Source of the DNA: QHXN01 sp032162705
GTDB taxonomy: Bacteria > Acidobacteriota > Blastocatellia > Pyrinomonadales > Pyrinomonadaceae
Length of the DNA: 64,000 bases
Reading direction: 5' to 3'
NCBI GenBank assembly: GCA_032162705.1
Contig: JAVRON010000020.1
Location: 1 to 64,000 of the forward strand
Positions 48,183 through 56,530 of the stretch are shown here, in pieces. The notes beneath the pieces are model-generated. The model searched no databases. It was given only the letters and a program-made list of their open reading frames with translations, and had not been told where the DNA came from. Within the stretch, counting starts at the first letter, position 1. Each line of letters opens with the position of its first letter. A program made the position numbers and the translations under genes.

Positions 48183-49676
48183 TTACCGTCCGCTGCTGAC
48201 GGCAAACTGTGTGCGCGTGTCCGCCTCTCTTCCTTCCGCGCCGGAAGCCTTCGCCAGCTTGAACCAGTCGAGCACGAAATTACCGGCGCTGAAGCCGAGC
48301 GCGGCGTCGAGTGTGAAGAGTTTGTGCGACAGCTCGCGCCGGACGGCCATCTCGAAGGAGCGTTCTATCTGCGCGCGCGCGCCGCTGAGTCCCTCGACGA
48401 GCGTCGTGCCCAGATCATGCCCGTCGCGTGCGCGCCGCCAGGCGAACTCGTAGAGCCGCAGTCGCCCTTCATCCTCGGCTGCTCCGGTAATGACGACGAC
48501 GAGTTGCGTCGCCTCAGTCTCTTCAACGATCTCGGCGACGCGTCGGCTGAAGGCGGGCGTCAGGTCTCCGTCTCTTGTGACGAAGAGGAAAGAGTTGCCG
48601 CACACGTCTACGGCCAGATAAGACTCGCCGTGCGAGGAGGCCGGGCCCGAAGCGATCTCGCTGTCGGGGATGCCTAAGGTTCGGATGATCTTGTAGATGC
48701 GATTGGTCAGCCAACGGCCATCTTCCAAGAGCGACACGGCGAGGCGCGAGGGGTTGATCGTCTCCTCGATGACCTCGTCCGCCACGGGCGCGGCGCACTG
48801 GCTGCACTTCGCCTTGCTGATGGTGATGGCCGCGAGCGAGTCGGGCGTCGGCAGATCGAACAGCGCGTGCCCCGACTTCCGACAACTTACACGCACCTCG
48901 CGCTCCAAAAGCCCTGCGTCCAACATTCTCTCGACCGAGATAGTGCCCAGCGTGCCCGCCTCCGAGAAAAGGCGGCGAGGCGTGTAACCCTCGCGCCGCA
49001 TCTCCTGCACGCGCCGCAGAAAGTGTCGCACCGCCTGCTCCTCCAACAACTCGGAGGCGCGTGTCAACTCGCGACCCCCTCGAAGCGCGGCGGCAGCGCG
49101 GACGAACTCCACCGGCTGAAGCGCCATGAACCGCGCAAGCCCGTTCGGCGAACTTCCCCGACGCGTCTGCCAGAGCGGCAGATCGGCGGGCGGCTGCTTC
49201 GGACTCTCGGGCGAAGGCTCGCCCTCCATCTTGCCTTGCTCACCCTGCGTCTCGCCTTCTACGTCTTCACGCATCTCGGCCAACGCTTCGCGCACGTCCC
49301 GGCAGAAGCGTTCGAGCTTTGCCAGCGGCTCCGCCGTCTCGACGCTGTAAACCACACTGGCGCTCAAGCCTTCGTCCGCGCTCTCGCCGAAGACGAGCGT
49401 GAGCACGCAGTCGCCCATGCAGAAGAGTTCGCCGGGCACGTAGGCGGCGTCTCCCTTGGACTCAAGACGCGCCGCGCACTCGCGCTCCAACTTCGACGCT
49501 GCCGCTGCGTCAAACGCGCCGTCAGAACCCTGCGCCGCGAGCATCTGAAAAAAACGTTGGCGCGCCGAGCGGATGAGCGGAGCCGATTGTCCCCTCGCCG
49601 CCAGAGCGTCGAGAAAGCGGAGGCGTTCGCCACTCGTCAAAGAGAGCGCCAGACCGTTGCTTTGAATGAGCAGCAT
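48183..49676 (-). CDS. protein of unknown function with a zinc-ribbon-like segment
   Basis: 497 residues from the ATG at 49676; ATG 49727 is an alternative. No signal peptide. Parts: LALSLTSGERLRFLDALAARG at the start, an acidic linker (about 160-185), PVEFVRAAAALRGG, a helical FLRRVQEMRREGYTPRRLFSEAG, then VSCRKSGHALF and KCSQCAAPV (possible zinc binding), INPSRLAVSLLEDGRWLTNRIYKIIRTLGIP, and a C-terminal part with VVITGAAEDEGRLRLYEFAW. It lies beside the DUF4388 gene and is probably co-transcribed with it. The family is not known to me. Confidence 0.7.
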   Translation of the reverse strand: MLLIQSNGLALSLTSGERLRFLDALAARGQSAPLIRSARQRFFQMLAAQGSDGAFDAAAASKLERECAARLESKGDAAYVPGELFCMGDCVLTLVFGESADEGLSASVVYSVETAEPLAKLERFCRDVREALAEMREDVEGETQGEQGKMEGEPSPESPKQPPADLPLWQTRRGSSPNGLARFMALQPVEFVRAAAALRGGRELTRASELLEEQAVRHFLRRVQEMRREGYTPRRLFSEAGTLGTISVERMLDAGLLEREVRVSCRKSGHALFDLPTPDSLAAITISKAKCSQCAAPVADEVIEETINPSRLAVSLLEDGRWLTNRIYKIIRTLGIPDSEIASGPASSHGESYLAVDVCGNSFLFVTRDGDLTPAFSRRVAEIVEETEATQLVVVITGAAEDEGRLRLYEFAWRRARDGHDLGTTLVEGLSGARAQIERSFEMAVRRELSHKLFTLDAALGFSAGNFVLDWFKLAKASGAEGREADTRTQFAVSSGR

Positions 49677-49756
49677 CTCTGTCCTTACGGCCCGTGCCCG
49701 TCGGTTGCTTCGCACGTCGAGGCGCAACCGAGCTACCGTGTAATGGAGCTACAGGG

Positions 49757-50755
49757 TTACGGCTTTACCCTGATCTTCAACCTTTCGCCCCCCGTGAAAG
49801 CGTCTGGGTAGCGGCGCTCCTTCGCCATCTTGAGCGCGATTGATTCGTAAGCGCCCGCGCCGGGACGTGGGTTCCACACGCGCGCATCCGTCACGCGCCC
49901 GTTCTTCACTTCAACGAGGACTTGCACGACATACTCGCGGCGTGCGGCCGGTAATCCGTCGGCCCTTCTAGTGCCTATCACCGACGCCTCGGTCGGCACG
50001 GGCAACTGCGTCTGCTCCGCAGGGGTTTCGGACTTCTCGTTCGAGTTGGTCTTCTCATTCGAGTTTGACGGCTGTGACAATCCGCCGCGCACCGCTGCCG
50101 CCGCAGGGACGCCGCCTTTCTGTTGCTCGCTCGCTACGGGCCCTGTAGCAGACGCTTGCGTCCGGCTCGAAGGGCTGCGGATGACGTTGAGGGTCGTGAT
50201 TAAACTCAGTCCGGCCAGAAAGCCGATGACGACCGCGTAGAGCAGACGCTCGCGCGAGAAGCGATGAGAGGTTGAGATGATGGCCTCTTCCACCGCCGTC
50301 AGGCGCTCTTCTAAAGGAGCCATCAGTTCGGCGGCGGGCGGCAACTGGAGCGGCGCATTCTGTGGAAGCGTGTGCGTCGGCGCGGCAGGCTCACCGCCCG
50401 CAACTTTGATTTCCGCCAGACCTTCACGCCGTGGGGCTTCGATCAAGTCCCAGATAAATTTCTGCCCCTGCCTGTCGATGTTCCGCTCGGGCGGGCGGAC
50501 AAGCGGATTGAAGTTGAAGGACGCGCCGTCGAGAGTGAGCGCGGCGTAGAGGGCTTCGACGCCTCGGAGTGCGCCGAGCTGTGCGTCAACCAGTTGTCCC
50601 TCCTCGAAGAAGAAAGAGCCGGGGCCGTCCGTGTATTCGACCTGAAGCCGCCCCGTCTTTCTCTGCACGCGCAGCCTTCTGATGAGATCGGGCAAGGGCT
50701 GTTCGTCCAGATGGCCGGTTAAAACCACGAACTGGTTTCGCTCTATGTTTTCCAC
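49757..50755 (-). CDS. DUF4388 membrane protein with a TonB-like C terminus
   Basis: 332 residues. The N-terminal domain (about 8-105) with GHLDEQPLPDLIRRLRVQRKTGRLQV and FFFEEGQLVDAQLGALRGVEALY is DUF4388, found in bacterial signalling proteins. A membrane span lies near 190-212 (LLYAVVIGFLAGLSLITTL). After a low-complexity linker the end has VQVLVEVKNGRVTDARVWNPRPG and ALKMAKERRYPDAF, like the TonB C-terminal beta domain. This would couple a cytoplasmic domain to the periplasm. Divergent from the TPR-Wza gene. Confidence 0.8.
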   Translation of the reverse strand: MENIERNQFVVLTGHLDEQPLPDLIRRLRVQRKTGRLQVEYTDGPGSFFFEEGQLVDAQLGALRGVEALYAALTLDGASFNFNPLVRPPERNIDRQGQKFIWDLIEAPRREGLAEIKVAGGEPAAPTHTLPQNAPLQLPPAAELMAPLEERLTAVEEAIISTSHRFSRERLLYAVVIGFLAGLSLITTLNVIRSPSSRTQASATGPVASEQQKGGVPAAAAVRGGLSQPSNSNEKTNSNEKSETPAEQTQLPVPTEASVIGTRRADGLPAARREYVVQVLVEVKNGRVTDARVWNPRPGAGAYESIALKMAKERRYPDAFTGGERLKIRVKP

Positions 50756-50854
50756 TTCCTGATTCCTAACTTAAACAGGTTGGCCGGACAAGCAATTTAT
50801 ACCACCAACTCGATTTCCAGTAATGTCTAAAGCGATTTCACTTGAATGTAAAGT

Positions 50855-50931
50855 GGAATTTCACCACAGAGACACCGCAGGCACAGCTAAAGACTTAAAG
50901 CCGTGCTTCTGTGTCTCTGTGGTGAAATTCC
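50855..50931. repeat. LIR-18, family D inverted repeat, 21-bp perfect arms
   Basis: 50855-50875 is exactly complementary to 50911-50931 (ggaatttcaccacagagaca...). It lies in a divergent gap. Confidence 0.93.
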
Positions 50932-50985
50932 TGACGGTTTACGCTCAACTGCAAAGCGCTATAAAATCCGCGACCGGATGTTTCT

Positions 50986-51015
50986 TGGACAATCGAGGGG
51001 CGCTTGAAATATAAT
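50986..51015 (+). promoter_or_regulatory. candidate sigma-70 promoter for the TPR-Wza gene
   Basis: TGGACA (50986-50991), an 18-base spacer and a perfect TATAAT (51010-51015). The next start codon is 203 bases downstream. Confidence 0.45.
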
Positions 51016-51218
51016 CCGTGACACTGTCAGGTTAAGTTACTGATACTCTCCCGCTGAAAGCTTACGACCCCTAAAAGATAGTCTGTTGTAGACCACACGT
51101 TGCGAGCAAACAAACGGATGCAGCACCCTCGCGCTGTGAACGCCACGCCACTGAAGAAGCGCCCGCCCGGCTTCTCTCGGTCGCCCGTGTGCCTGTCGGA
51201 CTGGGAGATGTCTATTCG

Positions 51219-53183
51219 ATGAAGAAGATTCTCTTGCTCGGCTTAGTTTTATGTGCCACCGGCGCGGCGGCGTTCGCCGTTGAACCGGGCGCGACCATCG
51301 CGCAGGGCGGCGGGCGGGCCGACGTGTATTACCGCGACGGCGCGAGGTTCGCGCTCGAAGGTCGTTTGACGGAAGCGGCGAACGCTTTCGAGCAGGCCGT
51401 CGCGCTCGACCCGACAAACGGCAATGCCTTCTATAGCCTCGGCAACGTCTACTCGGAGTTAGGGCGCTGGGCCGACGCCGTCAACGCTTACTACAAGGCC
51501 ATCAGTCTCAAGAAAGACGACATCGAAGCCTATAACAATCTCGGCATCGCGCTCAGCAGGCGAGGTCAGAACGTGCAGGCCGCCGCAGCCTTCGAGCGCG
51601 CCATCAAAATCTACCCGAAGTGGGCCGAGCCTTTCTACCACCTTAGTCAAGTCCGACGCGAGCTACACGAGGACGCCGCGGCGCAGCAGGCTTACGACCG
51701 TGCTATACGCCTGCGACCCGACTACGCCACGCAACCGCCCCGTACATTTATGACGGCGGGCACGAAGACCAGTATGACTGTGAGCACGAAGGCCGTCGCT
51801 TTGCCCCGAAGTAAAGGGCCGGAGACGGCAAGCAACGTCAACCTCGGCAGCGTGGTTTCTGAAAACATCAACGCGGCCCCACGCGCCACGCCGGACTCGG
51901 GCGCACCCGCGCGCGCTGCTTCAACGGTGACGGGCGAGACAGTGAGTGCGACGGGCCAGACGGCGAGTGCGATGGGCGAGACGGCGAGTAACTCCGTCCG
52001 CTCCGATAAGTCTTTGGACACAAGGGCCGAGCCTTTGGACACAAGGTCTTTCTACGACCTCGGCTTGAGAGAGGCCCGCGCGGGTCGTCATGACGAGGCG
52101 GTCGCAGCCTTCCGGCAAGCCATCCTCCTCGACCGGAAAAACGCCGCGGCTTATCTCGCGCTCGGCGACGAATATGCCGCGCAGGGGAACTGGCGCGAAT
52201 CCGTTGACGCATACGAGCAGGCATCGCGTCTCAACCCGAACGACGCGGAGACTTATCAGAGGCTCGGCAGGTCTTACGCGAAGCTGCGCGAGACCACGCC
52301 CGCGCCGGAGACGGGCAGAGGCGCGTCTGCGTCCGGCTTGAAGACCGCCGCACCTTCCAATGCTACAGCCGATGTGGAGGGAACCCCGAGGGTGGAGAGC
52401 ATGCTTGCGAAGACGCACGCGCCCACCGCGACGACGGAAGACGACGTTGACCCGACGGCCCTCTACCGCGTGGGCCCCGGCGATGTGCTCGACGTTAGCG
52501 TGCTCAACGGGCGTGAGCACCGCACGACCTCACATCAGGTCACACCCGCCGGTCTGCTCGACTTCTCAAAGCTCTCGACGCCGTTGAAGGTCGCGGGGCT
52601 GACGACCGAACAGATAGCCGCGCAGGTGCGCTCGGAGTTGATGCGCTTCAACGACAGCCCCACGCCCGAGATTGCCGTCGGCGTGCGCGAGTACGTGAGC
52701 CACGCCATCATCGTCAGTGGTATGGTGAAGGAAGCGGGCACGAAAATTCTGCAACGCGAGGGCGTGCCGCTCTACGTCATCATCGCCTACGCGCAGCCGT
52801 TGCCCGGAGCCGGGCAGGCGCTCGTCGTGGCGCACTCGACGGGGCGAAGCACCGCGGTCGATCTCTCGGACGCACGCGCGCTGAAGATGCTCGTGCGCCC
52901 CGGCGACGTGATTGATGTGCGAACGCGACCAGAGCAGTACGTCTATATCGCGGGCGCAGTCCGGCAGCCCGGTCAGAAGAGGTTCCATGTCGGACTCACG
53001 CTGACGCAGGCACTCCTCGCGGCGGGCGGCGCTCTGCCTTCGGGCACAACAGTCGTTGCGGTCACGCGACAGGACAGCGACGGACGCCTTGAGACGACAC
53101 GGTACAATCTCCCGGACATCAATGCCGGAAGGACGCCCGACCCACTCATCCAGCCGGGCGACCGCGTGGAGGTTCTAAGGTAG
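51219..53183 (+). CDS. TPR repeats fused to a Wza-like polysaccharide export domain
   Basis: 654 residues from the ATG at 51219. A signal peptide (ILLLGLVLCATGAAAFA) is followed by TPR units (about 35-170), a spacer of short tandem repeats (TGETVSA, TGQTASA, MGETASN; about 235-265), more TPR units (about 280-355), then the polysaccharide-export region: YRVGPGDVLDVSVLNG, LLDFSKL, two SLBB-like segments (SHAIIVSGMVKEAGT and YVYIAGAVRQPGQ) and a final IQPGDRVEV. It is probably an outer-membrane or periplasmic exporter component. Fusing TPR to this domain is unusual. Confidence 0.85.
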   Translation: MKKILLLGLVLCATGAAAFAVEPGATIAQGGGRADVYYRDGARFALEGRLTEAANAFEQAVALDPTNGNAFYSLGNVYSELGRWADAVNAYYKAISLKKDDIEAYNNLGIALSRRGQNVQAAAAFERAIKIYPKWAEPFYHLSQVRRELHEDAAAQQAYDRAIRLRPDYATQPPRTFMTAGTKTSMTVSTKAVALPRSKGPETASNVNLGSVVSENINAAPRATPDSGAPARAASTVTGETVSATGQTASAMGETASNSVRSDKSLDTRAEPLDTRSFYDLGLREARAGRHDEAVAAFRQAILLDRKNAAAYLALGDEYAAQGNWRESVDAYEQASRLNPNDAETYQRLGRSYAKLRETTPAPETGRGASASGLKTAAPSNATADVEGTPRVESMLAKTHAPTATTEDDVDPTALYRVGPGDVLDVSVLNGREHRTTSHQVTPAGLLDFSKLSTPLKVAGLTTEQIAAQVRSELMRFNDSPTPEIAVGVREYVSHAIIVSGMVKEAGTKILQREGVPLYVIIAYAQPLPGAGQALVVAHSTGRSTAVDLSDARALKMLVRPGDVIDVRTRPEQYVYIAGAVRQPGQKRFHVGLTLTQALLAAGGALPSGTTVVAVTRQDSDGRLETTRYNLPDINAGRTPDPLIQPGDRVEVLR

Positions 53184-53315
53184 ATGCCTTTTTTTGGCGG
53201 CATGACCGCGCCCGACGGCTTCGTTTGACGGGACGGCAGCGCACAAGGCTTCGGTTTGAAGCCGTATCGGAATTTTTTTCGTCGTACGCCCGTTGAGTTT
53301 TGAAGGAGACGCCGA

Positions 53316-54161
53316 ATGACGAATGCTTCGACGGCACAAAGCCGGGAGCCGATTGACACGCCAGAGACGGACGCGGCAATGTTTTTCCCTACGGAAGGAA
53401 CGTTTAGTCCCGTCGTCCCGCTGTCAAAAATTAATGAGTCGCTTGAGTTGTCGGACGCGTCCGGGGAGCCAGCGACAGAAGAGCAAGAGGACACGCTCGT
53501 CCCTTTGCGCGTAAGTCACGCGACCGAGACGCGTGAGACGCGCGCCTTGACCCAGACACGACCGAGGTCAATCCTCCGGCCAAAAAGCGTCCGGCAATCA
53601 TGGCCCGTGACGGTAATCGCCATCGCCCTTTCAGTCATCGCGGGACTGATCGCCGGTGCATACTTGGTCGGATTCAGGCAGCCTGCGGGGACTCTGGGGG
53701 CCGCCCCGCTCGCCGTTGACGCAACGCACGCGACCGTTGACGCGACACCGCTGACGGAAGTCGCGACTCAAGCTCCCGAGCCTCAGCCCGCAACGGCAAC
53801 GTCTGACACTCAAGCATCAACGGCAACGGTAACGTCTAACCCACAAGCTTCTCAGCCCGCGACGACGCCCGCACCGCCGAACAGCGCCCCGGACACACGT
53901 CGCGAGCACGCGTCCGCGCCGACGGCTCGCGGTGTCGCGAACGCGGATGCACACGCCGAACGCCCGACACGCACGCCGAGCGTGGAAAGGGACTTGCCCG
54001 CGACGAAACCCGCGCAGCGTGACGCGGCAACGACGACGACCGTTCGCCGGACACGCGTCGCAGAGGAGCGTCCAACCACACCCGCTCCGCCAAAGCAATC
54101 CTTCCCTGTCTCTTCGCCGCCACCTTCCGCCAAATCGAGGAAGGTCATCCAGTGGCCTTGA
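53316..54161 (+). CDS. single-span membrane protein with a low-complexity tail
   Basis: 281 residues, not recognised. A cytoplasmic N-terminal part (about 1-95) is followed by one membrane span near 96-116 (VTVIAIALSVIAGLIAGAYLVG). The rest is a T/A/P-rich, repetitive tail that ends KVIQWP, probably disordered in the periplasm. Its ATG follows GAAGGAG by seven bases. It may be linked to the TPR-Wza gene upstream. Confidence 0.68.
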   Translation: MTNASTAQSREPIDTPETDAAMFFPTEGTFSPVVPLSKINESLELSDASGEPATEEQEDTLVPLRVSHATETRETRALTQTRPRSILRPKSVRQSWPVTVIAIALSVIAGLIAGAYLVGFRQPAGTLGAAPLAVDATHATVDATPLTEVATQAPEPQPATATSDTQASTATVTSNPQASQPATTPAPPNSAPDTRREHASAPTARGVANADAHAERPTRTPSVERDLPATKPAQRDAATTTTVRRTRVAEERPTTPAPPKQSFPVSSPPPSAKSRKVIQWP

Positions 54162-54180
54162 GGTTATCCAGTGGCCTTGA
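54143..54180. repeat. 19-bp tandem duplication at convergent gene ends
   Basis: ggtcatccagtggccttga (54143-54161) is followed by ggttatccagtggccttga (54162-54180). The first copy carries the stop of the plus-strand gene; the second carries the stop and last codons of the minus-strand gene. Confidence 0.95.
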
Positions 54181-55147
54181 GGTCTTTGACGCCGGGCGCT
54201 GATTCGCTCGCCCGATTTAAAAGCTCGATTGAAGCAGGAGAGAGTTCGAGCTTTGTCGCTTCGACAAGATCGCTCAACTGTTCAAGACTCGTGGCGCTGG
54301 CAATCGGCGCGGTGATGCTCGGGCGTGCGATCAACCACGCGAGCGCGACCCGCGCGGGAGTCGAGTCGTGCCGGGCAGCCACCTCGTCGAGCGCCTGAAG
54401 AATTCGGAATCCACGCTCGTTCAGATATTGTTTAATCCCCGCGCCGCGTACGCTCTTCGAGAGATCAGACTCCGTCCTGTACTTCCCCGTCAAGAATCCT
54501 CTGGCTAAAGAGAAGAAGCTGATGACGCCTACCCGCTCCTTCACGCAGACTGCTTCGAGTTGCTCTTCGTACTCGGCGCGGTCGAAGAGATTGTATAAGG
54601 GCTGAAGGCTTTCGTAGCGCGGAACTGCCTGCTCTTCGCTGACCTTTAACGCTTCGGTCAGACGCTCGGCGCTGTAGTTCGACGCGCCGATGGCCCTGAC
54701 TTTTCCCTGCTCGATCAACTGCGCGTAAGCCGCAAGCGTCTCTTCCAGAGGCGTCTCGGGGTCATTCTGGTGCGACTGGTACAGGTCGATGTAGTCGGTC
54801 TGAAGCCGCCGCAGAGAGTCCTCTGCCGAACGCAGGATGTAATCTCTGGCGAGACCCTTCTTGTCGGGACTCATCTCCATCCCGACCTTCGTGGCGATGA
54901 TGACGCTTTCCCGTCTGCCGCTCCGCTTGAGCCACTTGCCGATGATCGTCTCCGAATCACCGCCGTGGTTTCCCGGAACCCAAGTCGAATAGATGTCCGC
55001 CGTGTCGATGAAATTGAGTCCGGCGGAAACGAACGCGTCCAGCAAATCGAAGGAGGTCGGCTCGTCCACCGTCCACCCGAAGACGTTGCCGCCGAAAGCC
55101 AGCGGCGCAACTTCCAGACCCGATTTTCCCAGTTGACGTTTCTTCAT
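54164..55147 (-). CDS. aldo-keto reductase
   Basis: 327 residues, the usual length. NADPH-dependent reduction of aldehydes or ketones. The catalytic tetrad region is visible: NFIDTADIYSTW (Asp and Tyr), KVGMEMS (Lys) and DLYQSHQNDP (His). The C-terminal cofactor part has SFFSLARGFLTGKYR and IARPSITAPIASATSLEQL. The RQLGKSGLEVAPLAFGGNVFG start is typical of the YajO/Kv-beta-like subgroup. The natural substrate is unknown. Its last codons lie in the 19-bp tandem repeat. Confidence 0.95.
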   Translation of the reverse strand: MKKRQLGKSGLEVAPLAFGGNVFGWTVDEPTSFDLLDAFVSAGLNFIDTADIYSTWVPGNHGGDSETIIGKWLKRSGRRESVIIATKVGMEMSPDKKGLARDYILRSAEDSLRRLQTDYIDLYQSHQNDPETPLEETLAAYAQLIEQGKVRAIGASNYSAERLTEALKVSEEQAVPRYESLQPLYNLFDRAEYEEQLEAVCVKERVGVISFFSLARGFLTGKYRTESDLSKSVRGAGIKQYLNERGFRILQALDEVAARHDSTPARVALAWLIARPSITAPIASATSLEQLSDLVEATKLELSPASIELLNRASESAPGVKDLKATG

Positions 55148-55210
55148 CCTGACTCTCCTCCCTTATCTCTCTTGGCCCGAAGGCGGGCCGCCTTCCCTCT
55201 TATAAATCAA

Positions 55211-55315
55211 TTCACATGGATGGACAGGATGAACAGGATAAGAGTTTTCAGTTTTCAGATTTGAAATTTCAAATCTCTAATTCTTCATCCTGTTCGTCCT
55301 GTCCATCCATGTGAA
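55211..55315. repeat. LIR-19, family B inverted repeat with a nested family G word
   Basis: 55211-55239 pairs with 55287-55315, one mismatch in 29 (ttcacatggatggacaggat...). The arm is nearly identical to LIR-4. It lies between the dehydrogenase and aldo-keto reductase genes. Confidence 0.93.
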
Positions 55316-55344
55316 ATATGCTCTAGCCTTGCGGCCCGGCGTCT

Positions 55345-56394
55345 TCACTCACCGAGCGATTCCATGTCGATGACGAAGCGATAGCGAACGTCTGCTTTGA
55401 CCGTACGCTCGTAAGCCTCTTCGATGCGCTGGATGGGAATCACCTCCACATCTGACGTGATGTTCTTCTCCGCGCAATAGTCGAGCATCTCCTGTGTCTC
55501 GCGAATGCCCCCGATCATCGAGCCCGCGAGCGTCCGCCCGTTCGTGATGAGCGCGAAGGCTTGCACCTCCAGAGGCTTTTGCGGCGCGCCGACGAGCACC
55601 ATCGCCCCTTCGCGACGCAGAAGGTTGATGTACACGTTCGGGTCGTGCGGAGCCGACACCGTGTCGAGGATGAAGTCGAACTTACCTGCGAGAGGTTCGA
55701 GTTGCTGCGGGTCTTTCGTGACGACGAACTTATCCGCGCCGAGGCCCCGCGCGTCACGCTCTTTCTCGGGCGACGTGCTGAAGACCGTGACCTCCGCGCC
55801 CATCGAAGCGGCGAGCTTGACGCCCATGTGCCCGAGGCCGCCCAGTCCCACCACGCCGACGCGACGGCCCGGGCCCACCTTGAACCGGCGCAGCGGCGCG
55901 TAGGTCGTGATGCCTGCGCACAGCAGCGGGGCGACGTTCGCGAGCGGAAGCGTCGTCGGGACTTTCAGCGTATAGTTCTCGTCAACCACTATCCTGTTCG
56001 AGTATCCGCCGTAGGTCGGTGTCTTCTCGTCTCTCTCGGTGCCGTTGTAGGTGGAGACGAGATGATTCTCGCAGAACTGCTCCTCGCCTTCTTTGCAGTT
56101 GGCACAGACCCGGCACGAGTCCACGAAGCAGCCGACGCCCGCGAGGTCTCCCTCCTTGAACCGCGTGACCTCCGCGCCGACTTGCGCGATGCGGCCCACG
56201 ATCTCGTGGCCGGGAACCATCGGGTAACTGGAGTTGTCCCACTCGTTCCGCACCTGGTGGATGTCTGAGTGGCAGACGCCGCAGTAGAGAATTTCGATGA
56301 GCACATCATGCGCGCCCGGCTCGCGGCGCTCGAACGAGAACGGCGTGAGCGGCGAGGCCACGCTTTGGGCAGCATATCCGTTAGTCTTAATCAT
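55345..56394 (-). CDS. zinc-dependent alcohol dehydrogenase (YahK/CAD type)
   Basis: 349 residues from the ATG at 56394, with AAGGAG eight bases upstream. It reduces aldehydes or oxidises alcohols with NADP(H). Catalytic zinc: C in GVCHSDIH and the GHE motif (PGHEIVG). Structural zinc: CRVCANCKEGEEQFC. The nucleotide fold shows VGVVGLGGLGHMGVKLAASMG. The signature YCGVCHSDIHQVRNEW puts it with the YahK/cinnamyl-alcohol group. A palindrome lies just upstream. Confidence 0.95.
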   Translation of the reverse strand: MIKTNGYAAQSVASPLTPFSFERREPGAHDVLIEILYCGVCHSDIHQVRNEWDNSSYPMVPGHEIVGRIAQVGAEVTRFKEGDLAGVGCFVDSCRVCANCKEGEEQFCENHLVSTYNGTERDEKTPTYGGYSNRIVVDENYTLKVPTTLPLANVAPLLCAGITTYAPLRRFKVGPGRRVGVVGLGGLGHMGVKLAASMGAEVTVFSTSPEKERDARGLGADKFVVTKDPQQLEPLAGKFDFILDTVSAPHDPNVYINLLRREGAMVLVGAPQKPLEVQAFALITNGRTLAGSMIGGIRETQEMLDYCAEKNITSDVEVIPIQRIEEAYERTVKADVRYRFVIDMESLGE

Positions 56395-56409
56395 AAATAA
56401 TCTCCTTCT

Positions 56410-56419
56410 TGACCGGTCA
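56410..56419. promoter_or_regulatory. palindromic operator candidate upstream of the alcohol dehydrogenase
   Basis: TGACCGGTCA is a perfect 10-base palindrome, 15 bases before the start codon and next to the ribosome site. Many TetR-type repressors bind such sites; no regulator gene is nearby. Confidence 0.35.
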
Positions 56420-56530
56420 GGTTTGTACCTATACACAATCGTCTATCTAGTGTGCGAAAGATTGTCATTGAGGTTTCATGTTTTTGCCTGAGCCGCGCTC
56501 CTCAAATGTGGCGTGCTCGCTTAAGCGCGC

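Larger units (their letters stand above)
50756..51218. other. 463-base divergent intergenic region
   Basis: It holds LIR-18 (50855-50931) and a candidate plus-strand promoter (50986-51015). I see no gene, although a short open frame reads through the inverted repeat. Confidence 0.6.
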
